From Streptomyces sp. CC228A (GTDB lineage: Bacteria; Actinomycetota; Actinomycetes; Streptomycetales; Streptomycetaceae), in the NCBI RefSeq assembly GCF_021390935.1, contig NZ_JAJPUI010000003.1, forward strand, positions 310,001-374,000: a DNA stretch of 64,000 nucleotides, in the 5' to 3' direction. The translations under genes and the position numbers were made by a program. Below are positions 9,650 through 21,542 of the stretch, in pieces; the first letter of the stretch is position 1, and the number at the start of each line of letters is the position of its first letter. The notes beneath the pieces are model-generated. The model did no database searches and was not told the origin of the DNA. It worked only from the letters and a program-made list of their open reading frames with translations.

Positions 9650-10632
9650 TCAGCGGCGGGAGCGCGCCGCGCGGGCGATGGCGACGACGGCCTTCTCCAG
9701 CGCGTACTCCGGATCGTCGCCACCGCCCTTGACTCCCGCGTCCGCCTCCGCGACGGCCCGCAGTGCCGCGGCGACCCCGTCGGGTGTCCAGCCGCGCATC
9801 TGCTGCCGTACGCGGTCGATCTTCCACGGGGGCATCCCCAGCTCGCGGGCCAGGTCGGCAGGGCGGCCGCCGCGGGCCGACGACAGCTTCCCGATGGCTC
9901 GCACGCCCTGGGCGAGCGCACTGGTGATCATCACGGGTGCCACGCCGGTCGCGAGCGACCAGCGCAACGCCTCCAGCGCCTCCGCGGCGCGGCCCTCGAC
10001 GGCGCGGTCCGCGACGTTGAAGCTGGACGCCTCGGCGCGGCCCGTGTAGTACCGGCCGACGACGGCCTCGTCGATGGTGCCGTCCACGTCCGCGGTGAGC
10101 TGGGCCACCGCGGAGGCCAGCTCCCTCAGGTCGCTGCCGACCGAGTCGACCAGGGCCTGGCACGCCTCGGGGGTCGCCGACCTGCCGAGCGTGCGGAACT
10201 CCTGCCGCACGAACGTCAGCCGCTCCCCGGCTTGGTGGTCTTGGGGCACGCGACCTCACGGGCCCCCGCCTTGCGTGCCGCGTCCAGCAGGCCCTTGCCC
10301 TTTGCGCCGCCGGGATGCAGCAGCACCAGGGTGATGTCCTCCACGGGCGCAGCGAGATACGCCTTGACGTCCTTGACCGTGTCCGCGGACAGGTCCTGGG
10401 CGTTGCGCACGACCAGCACCTTGCGCTCGGCGAACAGCGAGGGGCTCGTCAGCTCCGCGAGCGTGCCGGGCTGGAGCTGGTCGGCGGTGAGGTCCCGTAC
10501 GTCGGTGTCGGCGTCCGCGGCGCGGGCCGCCGCCACCACCTGCTGCACGGCGCGGTCCAGGAGCAGGTCCTCCTGTCCCACCGCGAGCGTGACGGGCGCG
10601 AGGGGATCGTCTGTCGTCTTCTTGCTGGCCAT
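9650..10632 (-). pseudogene. holA: DNA polymerase III subunit delta, apparent frameshift
   Basis: Delta subunit of the clamp loader, which opens the beta clamp. The first frame reads MASKKTTDDPLAPVTLAVGQ from ATG 10632 through EVACPKTTK. At about 10228-10231 the sense passes to the neighbouring frame (GERLTFVRQEFRTLG) and continues to 9650. Adding one base where AAG GCC GGG GAG is expected rejoins the two frames to about 327 residues, the normal family length. holA is essential, so this is almost certainly a sequencing or assembly error and not a dead gene. Divergently arranged neighbours do not suggest an operon. Confidence 0.88.
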
Positions 10633-10697
10633 CGCCCCCAGCATCGCACGCCCCACCGACACCCGGCCGCGAGCCGCCGACGGGCAGGCCGCACCGG

Positions 10698-10970
10698 CTA
10701 CTCCGCCTCGCGCCAGCCGTCCCACTCGGCGACGAAGTCGTGCAGTTCCCCGGGGACGAGCCGGCTGTCCGGGTCCTCGACGACGACGAGCCACTGGGCG
10801 TCCTCGGCGTCGTCCTCACCGGCCAGGGCGTCCCTCACCAGCTGCGGTTCCTCGTCGAGTGCGTAGCGTTCGACCAGCGCTTCGGCCACCTCCTCGGCCG
10901 CGTCGCGGTCCGGCAGGACCAGCACGTGCCGCAGCTCCGCGGCGTCCCTGTCGTCGTACTCATCGTTCAC
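10698..10970 (-). CDS. Small acidic conserved hypothetical protein
   Basis: Ninety residues, strongly acidic, beginning at GTG 10970 (NDEYDDRDAAELRHVLVLPD). The pattern is a short beta strand HVLVLPD, an acidic helix AAEEVAEALVERY, then QWLVVVEDP and a C-terminal WDGW. It resembles a compact alpha/beta ACT- or ferredoxin-like fold, which is only a guess. No catalytic motif, membrane segment or signal. It lies immediately upstream of holA in the same direction (65-base gap). Function unknown. Confidence 0.7.
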   Translation of the reverse strand: MNDEYDDRDAAELRHVLVLPDRDAAEEVAEALVERYALDEEPQLVRDALAGEDDAEDAQWLVVVEDPDSRLVPGELHDFVAEWDGWREAE

Positions 10971-11331
10971 GGCACCATTGTGAGACCCCCTCGTGTCGAA
11001 CGGACGCGCAGGTACAGGCTGCGGCAGGCCGCCGCCGGCACCAGCGCCCCACACGACCTGGGTCCGCGGGCCCGGTGCAGCAAGCCGCCTTCGACGGGAG
11101 CCCGGCGGGACGGGGACCGGGCTGGGGGCTGCGGCTGGTGAGGCAGGGGTGGAGAAGCGGGGCCTGGCGACGCAGGGCCTGGCGACGCAAGGGTGGAGGA
11201 GCGGGGCCTGGCGAGGCGGGGCCTGAGTCCGAGGGTTTGGGTCCGAAGGCCTGGGACCGAAGACCTGGGTCCGAAGACCTGGGTCCGCGGCCCGAGGCGC
11301 TGCCGGGCACAGGACCGCTAGCGTCGTGATC
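10971..11331. repeat. Intergenic spacer with short tandem repeats
   Basis: Upstream of the divergent PPOX and acidic-protein genes. From about 11155 to 11300 it carries degenerate tandem units: gcctggcgacgca twice, ggagcggggcctggcga, then a GGTCCGAAGACCTG-type unit three to four times. No coding sense. A TAGCGT -10 box at 11319-11324 ends the region. Confidence 0.65.
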
Positions 11332-11799
11332 ATGATCAGTGACGCGCCGTACTTCCCCGCCGCCCGCAGCCGTGATCAGCGCAGGCGGGACGTCCTGCAC
11401 CGGTTGGAGCACGACGACGACGTGTGGGTGGCGACCTCCTCCTCCGCCGGCGAACCCTTCCTCACCCCCCTGTCGTTCCTGTGGCACGACGAGACGCTGC
11501 TGATGAGCACCCGGCGCACCACGCCCACGGCCCGCAACCTCACCCCGCGCGGCCGGGTCCGGCTGAGTCTCGGCCATACCCGGGACGTGGTGCTGCTGGA
11601 CGGCGACGCGGAGGTCGTCGAAGGCCGCGAACTGGACACGGCGGCGGCGGACGCGTTCGCGGCCAAGCTCGGGTGGGACCCCCGCGACCGGGAACCGTGG
11701 ATCTACCTCCGTGTGGCGCTGCGGACGGTGAGGGCCTGGCGCGAGGAGAACGAACTGGCCGGGCGGCTGCTGATGCGCGACGGTGTCTGGCTGGTGTGA
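11332..11799 (+). CDS. PPOX-class pyridoxamine 5'-phosphate oxidase-family protein
   Basis: Protein of 155 residues with the split beta-barrel fold of the PPOX/F420-dependent (FDOR) families. Visible marks are DDDVWVATSSSAGEPFLTPL (strands 1-2), SFLWHDETLLM, and RVRLSLGHTRDVVLLDGDAEV. Such proteins bind FMN, F420 or haem; which one applies here cannot be told. TAGCGT sits 7 bases before ATG 11332, as in leaderless transcripts, and this favours ATG 11332 over GTG 11326. Its 3' end overlaps the read-through tail of the convergent comEC frame. Confidence 0.82.
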   Translation: MISDAPYFPAARSRDQRRRDVLHRLEHDDDVWVATSSSAGEPFLTPLSFLWHDETLLMSTRRTTPTARNLTPRGRVRLSLGHTRDVVLLDGDAEVVEGRELDTAAADAFAAKLGWDPRDREPWIYLRVALRTVRAWREENELAGRLLMRDGVWLV

Positions 11800-14494
11800 A
11801 CGCCACGCCTCCGGGCGGGCGCCTGCGTCCGCGGCCACGGGCCACCGCGCGGAGGTCTGGCCCGGCACCGGTCACGGCGACCGCGCCGTCCCGGTCCGTG
11901 CGCAGTACCGCCGCGCCGGCTTCCCGCAGGTCGGCGAGGGTACGCGGCGACGGGTGGCCGTACGGATTGCCGCGCCCTGCCGACACCAGCGCGAGCCGCG
12001 GCCCGACCTGCCTCAGCAGTGCGGGCTCCTGATGGGCGGAGCCATGGTGGGCGACCTTCAGCACGTCCACGCGGGGCAGAGCGGGATGCGCCCGCAGCAG
12101 CCCGCGCTGCGCCGGGGGTTCGAGGTCGCCCAGGAGCAGCAGGCTCACCCCGCCTGCCGCCCGTACGTGGAGGGCCACGCTGGCGTCGTTCGGTTCCTCG
12201 GGATCGGCACCTCCCATGTCCGGGCCGCCGGGCGGCCACAGCACCCGCCAGTCGAGCGGCCCCGTCCTGCGGCGCTCCCCGGGAACGGCGCGTACGACGG
12301 GCACACGGGCCGCGGCAGCCGTCCGGTGGACGAACTCCGCCTGGGCAGAAGGCTCCAGCAGCGCCGTGGTCTGGACGGCACCGACGTCCCTGCCGCGGAG
12401 CACGCCGGGCAGCCCCGCGACGTGGTCGGCGTGGAAGTGCGTGAGCAGCACAAGCGGCACCCGGCTGACCCCCAGTTCGCGCAGGCACCTGTCCGCTGCC
12501 TCCGGATCGGGGCCCGCGTCAACGACGACGGCGGCGCCGTCGCCCGCGGCGAGAGCCATGGCGTCCCCTTGACCCACGTCGCACAGCACGAGCACCCACC
12601 CCGGTGGCGGCCACCCGGTCACGAGCCTGGTCAGCGGTGCCGGCCGCAGAACAGCCGCCACCAGGAGGGCCGCACAGCCCAGCAGCGCCCACGGGCGGTG
12701 CGAAGCCCGCCGTGCCAGCGCCAGGAGCAGCACGGTCACGCCGGCCAGCAGCAGCCCGCCCTGCCAGCCCCCGGCCAGTCCGCTGTCGCCCCGGGCAGCG
12801 CCGCGCCGGCGCGCGCCACGGAGGCCACCCACCCCGCGGGCCACGCGGCGCACTCGGCCAGGATCCGAGCCACCTGGAGAGACGCGGGTGCCGCCGCCAG
12901 CGTGGCGAACCCGAGCACCGTGGCGGGAGCCACCGCGAATTCGGCGAGCAGGTTGCACGGAACCGCCACCAGGCTGACACTCTCCGCGAACACGGCCACC
13001 ACCGGAGCGCACACCGCCTGCGCTGCGGCCGCCGCGGCGAGCGCCTCCGCGATCCGCGGCGGCACCCTGCGGGCCTGAAGCCGGGCACTCCAGCGCGGAG
13101 CGATGGTGAGCAGGGCCCCCGTCGCCAGCACCGAGAGCAGGAATCCGTAACTCCGCGCGAGCCACGGCTCGTACAGCACCAGCAGCAGCACGGCGGCCGC
13201 CAGCGCGGGCAGCAGGGATCTGCGGCGGCCCGTGCCGATGGCGAGCAGCGTGACCAGTCCGCATGCGGCGGCCCGCAGCACGCTCGGCTCGGGTCGGCAC
13301 ACCACCACGAACGCGAGGGTGAGCGCCCCGCCCGCCACCGCCGTCACACGCAGCGACAACCCGAGCCGGGGCGCCAGCCCGCCCCGCTCCGCTCTCCCCG
13401 CCGTCCCCGCCGGACCGATGAGCAGCAGGAGCACGATGGAGAGGTTGGAACCCGACACTGCCAGGAGATGCGTCAGGTCCGTCGCTTCGAACGCGGCCCG
13501 CAGGTCCTCGGGAATGCGCGAGGTGTCGCCGACGACCAGGCCGGGCAGCAGGGCGCGGGCGTCGGGGGGCAGCCCGTCGGTCGCCGCCCGCAACCCCGCC
13601 CGCAGGCTTCCCGCCGTGCGCTGCAGGGCATTCGGCCGGCCGGTGATCCGCGGTGGTCCCGGGTCGGCGTACAGCACGGCGGCGAAGGGCTCACCTGCGC
13701 CTCTGGGCGGAGCCAGCCGGCCGTGCTGCCGCAGCCGCGTCGACGGCAGCAGCCGCAGCCACTCCTTCCCCTGGCGTCCGCCGTCCCCGAGCTGGGTGAT
13801 GAGCAGGACAGGGGTCCTGACCCGGGTCACCGTTCCGTCCGGGGCGGTCACCCGGGTCACCACGGCGTTCACGATGACGGACGCCGGAGCGGCGCGGCCA
13901 CCGCGGACTGCGGGAACACTCGGCCGCGGGTCCGAGGAGACGGCGACTTCGGCGGTGACCCGCGCGTCCTTCCCCGCCAGCTCGGGCACGGGGCCGCGCC
14001 GGGTGTCGGCGCCGTGCAGGCCGGCCGAGGCCGCGCCGCCGCCGCGCCGAGCAGCACTCCGGCCGCGGCCACGGCGGTGGTCCGCCATCGACGGGTGCCT
14101 CTCCCCACCCGGGAAGGAGCAAGGCCGCCGCCGCCGCGCCGCAGAGGGCGACGGCCAGGGCCGTGGCGCCGCCGGGGGCGGCGACCGCCCATGCGGCCGC
14201 GCCCCAGGCCGCGAGGGCCGGCCCGACGAGCCGCAGGTCGACGGTTTCGTCCTTCCGGTGCGGCAGGTTCCCCAAGCGGTGGCCGTCCGGGGCGTGCCCG
14301 GCGCCGGGCGGCAGTCCGCTCGCGGTCGCGCTGTCAGCCGCAGCCGCCTCCCCGGTGCCCGTCCCGACCGTGGCGGACAGGGTGCCGGCTTCGGGTGGCG
14401 AGCGCCTCGGCGGGTCCGTCCCCGATCCGGCGGTACACCCGGGCGACGCGCCTCCCGGGGCCGCCGCCGGGGGAGCCTCAGCCGAGCCTGTCAC
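11540..14494 (-). pseudogene. comEC: ComEC/Rec2-type DNA uptake channel, frameshifted
   Basis: Membrane channel family that passes single-stranded DNA inward. Start is GTG 14494, overlapping the comEA stop as GTGA. The first frame gives two membrane segments (about 14250-14120); sense then moves one frame at about 14104-14113 and again at about 14027-14055, giving the DUF4131-like part and the competence domain with the core LLAVSGSNLSIVLLLL. A third shift in the C5 run at 12768-12772 leads to the C-terminal metallo-beta-lactamase part with THFHADH and HHGS. All three are single missing bases. Homologous sense seems to end near 11820; the open frame runs on to 11540 antisense to the PPOX gene. 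Probably intact in the real genome. Confidence 0.82.
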
Positions 14495-16158
14495 GGCCGC
14501 ACCAACGGCCGCAGATCGGCGAACCGTCGTGCGCCGATGCCCCGCACGTCCCGCAGTTCCTCCACCGACCGGAAGCCGCCGTTGCGGGTGCGGTGGTCGA
14601 TGATCTGCCGGGCCAGGACGGGGCCGACTCCCGGAAGGGTGTCGAGCTGCTCGGCGGTGGCGGTGCTCAGGCTGACCGGTCCCGTAGCGGCGGGGCCCGC
14701 CGCGGGCACGGAGAGCGCTGCTGCCGCGGGAGCCGGGACGACGCCCGGGACGCCCACCACCACGTGCTCGCCGTCGACGAGTACCCGTGCCCGGTTGAGG
14801 GCGGTCACGTCCGCACCCGGTCGGACACCGCCCGCCGCGCGGAGCGCGTCCACCACCCGCGACCCGAGCGGCAGCCGCAGCACGCCGGGGCGCAGCACTT
14901 TGCCGCTCACATCGACGACGACCACCGGCGGCGGCGACCCCGATGCCTGCCGGTCGGGGCGCGCGGTGCCCGCCTGCCGTGCTTCCACCGGGGCGGTGGG
15001 GCCGTCGGCCGATGCCCCCGGCGCCGCGGCGGCCACCGCAGGCGGCTCTGCGCCGGCGGGCCGAGCGTGGCCCACGACATCCGGGGCGCGCACCACCTCC
15101 GGGCGTCCGGCCAGGAAGTACCTCCCCGCGAGCACGACGCCCAGCAGGAGGACGACCGCGAGCGCAGCCAGTGTCCTGCGTTCCATGCCGCACCGGCCCC
15201 ACAGCCACAGCGGCAGCCGTTCCCGCACGGCCAGCCGCCACCGCTCCCGCCGTCCCAGCGGGGCCGGGGCCTCCTCGGCGGATGCCGCCGCCTCGGCGGG
15301 GTTCGCCGAGAGCGGGGCCTCGCGGCTACTGGGCGGGCTCGTCCGGAGACCGGCCGGGGGTGCGGACGGCTGGGCGATGGCGGCAGTGGGGTGCGGCTCC
15401 GCGAAGGCAGCGGACGGCGGCGAACCCGAGACGGCGGACAGCGGCCCGGCTGAGGCAGCGGACAGCGACGAACCCGAGGCGGCCGTCGGTGCACCGGCAG
15501 GGACAGCGGACGCCGGCCCAGCCGACAGCGGCGCCGCGGAGGCACCGCGCAGCGGCTCGGCGGGGGCACAGGAGGCAGACGAGGCACAGGAGGCACAGAA
15601 CGATGGCCCACCGCAGACGCCGGTCAGCGGCCCAGCAGAGACGCCCGCTGCCGCACCGGCAGCAACAGCGGACCCCGGGGCGGACGGACCGCCGACCGGC
15701 GGCTCTGGGCAGGCGGCAGGCAGCGGCTCCGGCGAAGCGGCATACGGCGGCTCTGGGGAGGCGGCAAACGGCGGGGCGTTCCCGGCCAGCAGGGCGTCGG
15801 CTCGCGACCGAAGTGCAGCCGCGGCCGCGGAGGAGTCCGTGCCAGGGTTCCGGGCCGCGGCGCGTGCCCCAAGGCCGAGCCCGCGGGCGGGAGCCCGGTG
15901 GCGGCCGCGTGCGCGGCCGTCGCTGCCCCGGGCCCGCCCCGGGCCGCTGGTCGCCGCGAGGGAACGGGGTCGGGCCGAGGTGCCGGGCTGGAGCGAGGTG
16001 CGGGGTTGGACCGAGGTGCGGGATGGGACCGAGGTGCCGGGTTGGACCGAGGTGCGGGGTTGGACCGAGGTGCGGGATGGGACCGAGGTGCCGGGTTGGA
16101 CCGAGGTGCGGGGCGTCGCCACTCCCGCGTCCGTTACGGAGGGTGATGGAGTCGTCAT
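14491..16158 (-). CDS. comEA: ComEA-like DNA-binding protein with long repeat-bearing N terminus
   Basis: Protein of 555 residues. One membrane segment (LAALAVVLLLGVVLAG, near 325-340) follows a WLWGRCGMERR basic stop; outside it lie a SLBB domain (VVVVDVSGKVLRPGVLRLP) and a C-terminal helix-hairpin-helix pair (LDTLPGVGPVLARQIIDHR, then RDVRGIGARRFADL), as in ComEA, the DNA receptor feeding ComEC. The first 320 residues are low-complexity Ala/Ser/Pro, far longer than usual; residues about 18-60 are hexapeptide repeats (TSVQPG, TSVPSR, TSVQPR). The true start may be downstream, near the SRADALLAG block common in relatives (about residue 115). Translationally coupled to comEC. Confidence 0.85.
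   Translation of the reverse strand: MTTPSPSVTDAGVATPRTSVQPGTSVPSRTSVQPRTSVQPGTSVPSRTSVQPRTSLQPGTSARPRSLAATSGPGRARGSDGRARGRHRAPARGLGLGARAAARNPGTDSSAAAAALRSRADALLAGNAPPFAASPEPPYAASPEPLPAACPEPPVGGPSAPGSAVAAGAAAGVSAGPLTGVCGGPSFCASCASSASCAPAEPLRGASAAPLSAGPASAVPAGAPTAASGSSLSAASAGPLSAVSGSPPSAAFAEPHPTAAIAQPSAPPAGLRTSPPSSREAPLSANPAEAAASAEEAPAPLGRRERWRLAVRERLPLWLWGRCGMERRTLAALAVVLLLGVVLAGRYFLAGRPEVVRAPDVVGHARPAGAEPPAVAAAAPGASADGPTAPVEARQAGTARPDRQASGSPPPVVVVDVSGKVLRPGVLRLPLGSRVVDALRAAGGVRPGADVTALNRARVLVDGEHVVVGVPGVVPAPAAAALSVPAAGPAATGPVSLSTATAEQLDTLPGVGPVLARQIIDHRTRNGGFRSVEELRDVRGIGARRFADLRPLVRP
15976..16112. repeat. 18-bp tandem repeat, seven and a half units
   Basis: Consensus CGAGGTGCGGGGTTGGAC, seven full units from 15976 to 16101 and a partial eighth. 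Three unit variants follow one another in fixed order, giving a 54-bp higher-order period repeated twice. In the comEA frame it encodes hexapeptides TSV(Q/P)(P/S)(R/G). Length is a multiple of three, so copy-number change keeps frame. Confidence 0.9.
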
Positions 16159-16228
16159 GACACAGCACGGTAGGCGTATCTGCCCGAACGCGCTGAGTGA
16201 ACCGTATTTCCGTGGAAAACCCCGCAGT

Positions 16229-16237
16229 TGTGGATAA
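16229..16237 (-). promoter_or_regulatory. DnaA-box-like sequence TTATCCACA
   Basis: Reads TTATCCACA on the minus strand, a perfect match to the classical DnaA box, in the spacer between degV and comEA. A single isolated box; an origin is not implied. Confidence 0.35.
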
Positions 16238-16303
16238 CCAGGTCACCCACAGGAGGGAAGCAGCCGATGTCCCCCACCCATGGGGGGCGGGTCCCGGCCC
16301 CGG

Positions 16304-17149
16304 TCAGCGCTGCGACACGACAACGCCGAGCAGACCGGGCCCCGTGTGAGCGCCGATGACCGCGCCGACCTCGCTGACGTGAAGGTCCGTCAACCCCGGC
16401 ACACGCTCGCGCAGCCGCTCGGCGAGCGCGTCAGCCCGCTCGTCGGCGGCGAGGTGGTGCACCGCGATGTCGACGGGCGCGGCGCCCGCGCGCTCCACGG
16501 CGATCTCCTCAAGCCGTGCGATGGCCTTCGAGGCGGTCCGCACCTTCTCCTTCGGTTCGATCCGGCCGCCGGCGAGCTCCAGCAGCGGCTTCACCGACAG
16601 GGCGGAGCCGAGCAGCGCGCGCGCAGCCCCGATGCGGCCGCCCCTGCGCAGGTAGTCCAGCGTGTCGACGTAGAAGTACGCGGACGTCCCGGCGGCTCGT
16701 TTCTCCGCGGCGGCGACGGCCTCGTCCGGTGTGGCGCCGGCCTGGACCGCCTCGGCCGCGGCCAGCGCGCAGAATCCCAGCGCCATCGCGACCATCCCGG
16801 TGTCCACGACGCGGACGGGCACGGGTGCCTGCCGGGCGGCGAGCAGCGCGGCCTCGTAGGTGCCGGACAGCTCGGCGGAGAGGTGCAGGGAGACGATCGC
16901 GGTGGCCCCCGAGGCGGCGACGGCCCGGTAGTGGGAGGCGAACGTCTCGGGGCTCGGACGCGAGGTGGTGACGGGCCGCCGCTTGCGCAGCGCCTCGGCG
17001 AGGGAGCGGGCGGAGATCTCGGTGCCCTCTTCGAGTGCGCGGTCGCCGAGGACGACGGTCAGCGGGACCGCGGTGATACCGTGCCGCTCCATCGCCTGCG
17101 GCGGCAGGTAGGCCGTGGAATCGGTGACGATCGCGACATGGCGGGACAT
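16304..17149 (-). CDS. DegV family fatty-acid-binding protein
   Basis: Protein of 281 residues with the DegV layout: IVTDSTAYLPP at residues 7-17, VTTSRPSPETF near 60 (Thr-Ser lipid carboxylate site), SAELSGTY near 88 and DTLDYLRRGGRIG near 162. DegV/FakB proteins bind a fatty acid for phosphorylation by FakA; no FakA-like kinase is seen in this window. TAACCT at 17157-17162 sits 7 bases before ATG 17149 with no ribosome site, so the mRNA is probably leaderless. Confidence 0.92.
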   Translation of the reverse strand: MSRHVAIVTDSTAYLPPQAMERHGITAVPLTVVLGDRALEEGTEISARSLAEALRKRRPVTTSRPSPETFASHYRAVAASGATAIVSLHLSAELSGTYEAALLAARQAPVPVRVVDTGMVAMALGFCALAAAEAVQAGATPDEAVAAAEKRAAGTSAYFYVDTLDYLRRGGRIGAARALLGSALSVKPLLELAGGRIEPKEKVRTASKAIARLEEIAVERAGAAPVDIAVHHLAADERADALAERLRERVPGLTDLHVSEVGAVIGAHTGPGLLGVVVSQR

Positions 17150-17248
17150 GAGCGGGAGGTTACCGGCAGGCGGCGTCCGAGGGCAGCCCGGGCCGGTGCC
17201 GCAGCCGTGCCGCGCCCCTTCCCGGGGAGCGGCCGGGGCGGTCCGCGA

Positions 17249-18100
17249 TCAGGTGGACGTCTCGCGCCGCGGCGACTTCTCCCACGGGTATCCGAGGTCG
17301 AGACGGGGGTCACGGGCGGTGATCGCCGGTCGTTCGCCGCCGGGTTCGCGCTGTCCGTCCGCGGGGGGCCGCTCCTCGCCCCGCGGCGCATCCACGACCG
17401 TGCGGTCATGCTCCGCGTCGGCGGGCCAGACCTGGTCGGACGCCGTGTCCGCCGACGCCTGCGGCCAGGGCGCCCCCGACAGGTCCCGGCCGGCCGGCGG
17501 CTGCGCGGGGCCCGTCGACGTGCCGGGGGCGGCGGTCGGCGGCGCGGACTCCGTCCAGTGGCGCAGGGCGCCGGCCTCCATCTCGATCTGCCGGCTCAGC
17601 GCGTCCAGGTCCTCCTGCGCGAACCGCCGGGCGCGGTCGCGGGCGGCCCAGCGCAGCGCGTCCGCCGACTCGGTGACCTTGCGGGTGCGCTCCTTGAGCT
17701 CCTCCAGGCATGCGGCGACCCGGGCGCGGTCCGGATCCTGCTCCATGCGCCGCAGCTCGTCGTCGAGTTCGCGGCCGTGGGCGCTGAGCCGGTGGAACAC
17801 GTCCAGCGACTCCTTCAGCGACGCGTCCTCCACCGCTCCGGCCTGCAGCGCGTCCTGGGTGGCCCGCATCGACGTGCGCAGGGAAAGCCGCAGCTGCGCG
17901 AGCTCCCCCGCGACACCGGCCTGGCCGAGGCTCTTCGCCCGCAGGGTGGTGTCCTCGACGGCACGCCGCGCCTGGTCGATGGTGCGGTCGACGCCCCGCT
18001 TGGTCGCGCGGACCAGCTTCACCGTGGCGTACACACCGAGGGCGACCAGGGCGACGATGAGCAGCGCCAGGATCGTGATCGCGGTGATCGCGGCTTCCAT
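17249..18100 (-). CDS. Membrane-anchored coiled-coil protein, function unknown
   Basis: Protein of 283 residues. Residues 5-30 form one membrane helix (ITAITILALLIVALVALGVY), followed by a basic patch (KLVRATKRGVDR) and a long helical, probably coiled-coil part to about residue 190 rich in Glu, Arg and Ala. The last 90 residues are proline-rich and disordered, ending DLGYPWEKSPRRETST. With the helix first and the rest after the basic patch, the bulk should be cytoplasmic. GAGGGGAC precedes ATG 18100. It lies downstream of leuS behind two hairpins. Conserved-hypothetical in appearance; no enzyme motif. Confidence 0.75.
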   Translation of the reverse strand: MEAAITAITILALLIVALVALGVYATVKLVRATKRGVDRTIDQARRAVEDTTLRAKSLGQAGVAGELAQLRLSLRTSMRATQDALQAGAVEDASLKESLDVFHRLSAHGRELDDELRRMEQDPDRARVAACLEELKERTRKVTESADALRWAARDRARRFAQEDLDALSRQIEMEAGALRHWTESAPPTAAPGTSTGPAQPPAGRDLSGAPWPQASADTASDQVWPADAEHDRTVVDAPRGEERPPADGQREPGGERPAITARDPRLDLGYPWEKSPRRETST

Positions 18101-18141
18101 GGGGTCCCCTCGATGTCGTTGTTCTCTCCACCGTAAACGGA

Positions 18142-18218
18142 ACGGGCAGGTTGGCGGTTCCCTCGGAACCCCCAACCTGCCCGTAGGGGAGAACCCGGCA
18201 CGAGGCCGCGCCGGGTTC
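18142..18218. terminator. Double hairpin after leuS
   Basis: ACGGGCAGGTTGG (18142-18154) pairs perfectly with 18172-18184, and an inner GGTTCC/GGAACC pair extends the stem. A second hairpin pairs GAACCCGGC (18191-18199) with GCCGGGTTC (18210-18218). They lie just downstream of leuS on the minus strand and upstream of the coiled-coil gene. Confidence 0.8.
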
Positions 18219-18246
18219 CCGGTCGGCCCGTAGGGGCCTTGGGGTG

Positions 18247-21114
<2,868 letters not shown>

Positions 21115-21187
21115 GTCCTCTGAAGCTCCATCGATCGTCTCTGCCTGGCTGCCGCTGCCGCGCGGAATTCCCCAGCGCGGCGAAATG

Positions 21188-21250
21188 AAAAAGCCCCTCG
21201 CACAGGAGGGGACGCCGCGCCGATTCCGACCGGGTTTCTTCACCCGTCGG
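21188..21250 (-). terminator. leuS leader attenuator hairpins
   Basis: On the minus strand, a stem 21250-21243/21234-21226 (CCGACGGG with CCCGGTCGG, one bulge) is followed by a terminator-like stem CCCCTC/GAGGGG (21211-21206 with 21199-21194), loop CTGTGC, and a run of five T at 21192-21188. It lies between the leader peptide stop and leuS. The order pause hairpin then intrinsic terminator is that of ribosome-controlled attenuation. Confidence 0.7.
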
Positions 21251-21256
21251 CACTGA

Positions 21257-21295
21257 TCAGCGCGGCTCGCTAAGCAGAAGGCGTACGGCACGCAT
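21257..21295 (-). CDS. leuS leader peptide (attenuator)
   Basis: Twelve-residue frame [15 protein letters not shown] 21295 to TGA 21257. Three successive leucine codons (CTT CTG CTT) sit just before the attenuator hairpins, upstream of leuS. A TACCCT -10 box at 21302-21307 lies 6 bases before the ATG, so the transcript is likely leaderless and translation begins at its 5' end. Stalling at these codons when Leu-tRNA is scarce would plausibly favour read-through into leuS. The mechanism is inferred; the peptide and hairpins are seen. Confidence 0.7.
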   Translation of the reverse strand: MRAVRLLLSEPR

Positions 21296-21542
21296 GGCGT
21301 CAGGGTACCGCAGGGCCCCTCCCGGCCGCATCGGAGTGCCCCGAGGGTCGGACACGCGCAGTGGCGTGACGGTCGCACTACGCGGGCGGTACCGCTTACT
21401 CGGCGTATCGGCGCGTTCCCGGGCAACCTCCGAGTCAGTTGGCGGCCGATCTCAACGGTAAACGCGCAAACACCGTACTCACTGGTATGCGTCGCCCTAG
21501 CATGCGCGAACGGGACCCCATCCGCACCATTCGGAGTCGCCC

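Noticed and set aside
15976..16112. CRISPR array
   Set aside because: Units are contiguous 18-mers without spacers and lie in a coding frame.
12604..16237. Very long plus-strand frames of 949 and 1001 residues
   Set aside because: They are antisense to comEC and comEA, Arg/Pro/Ala-rich and without any family motif; typical of GC-rich shadows.
21115..21300. T-box riboswitch before leuS
   Set aside because: No T-box core sequence or specifier stem was found; the Leu-codon peptide explains the leader better.
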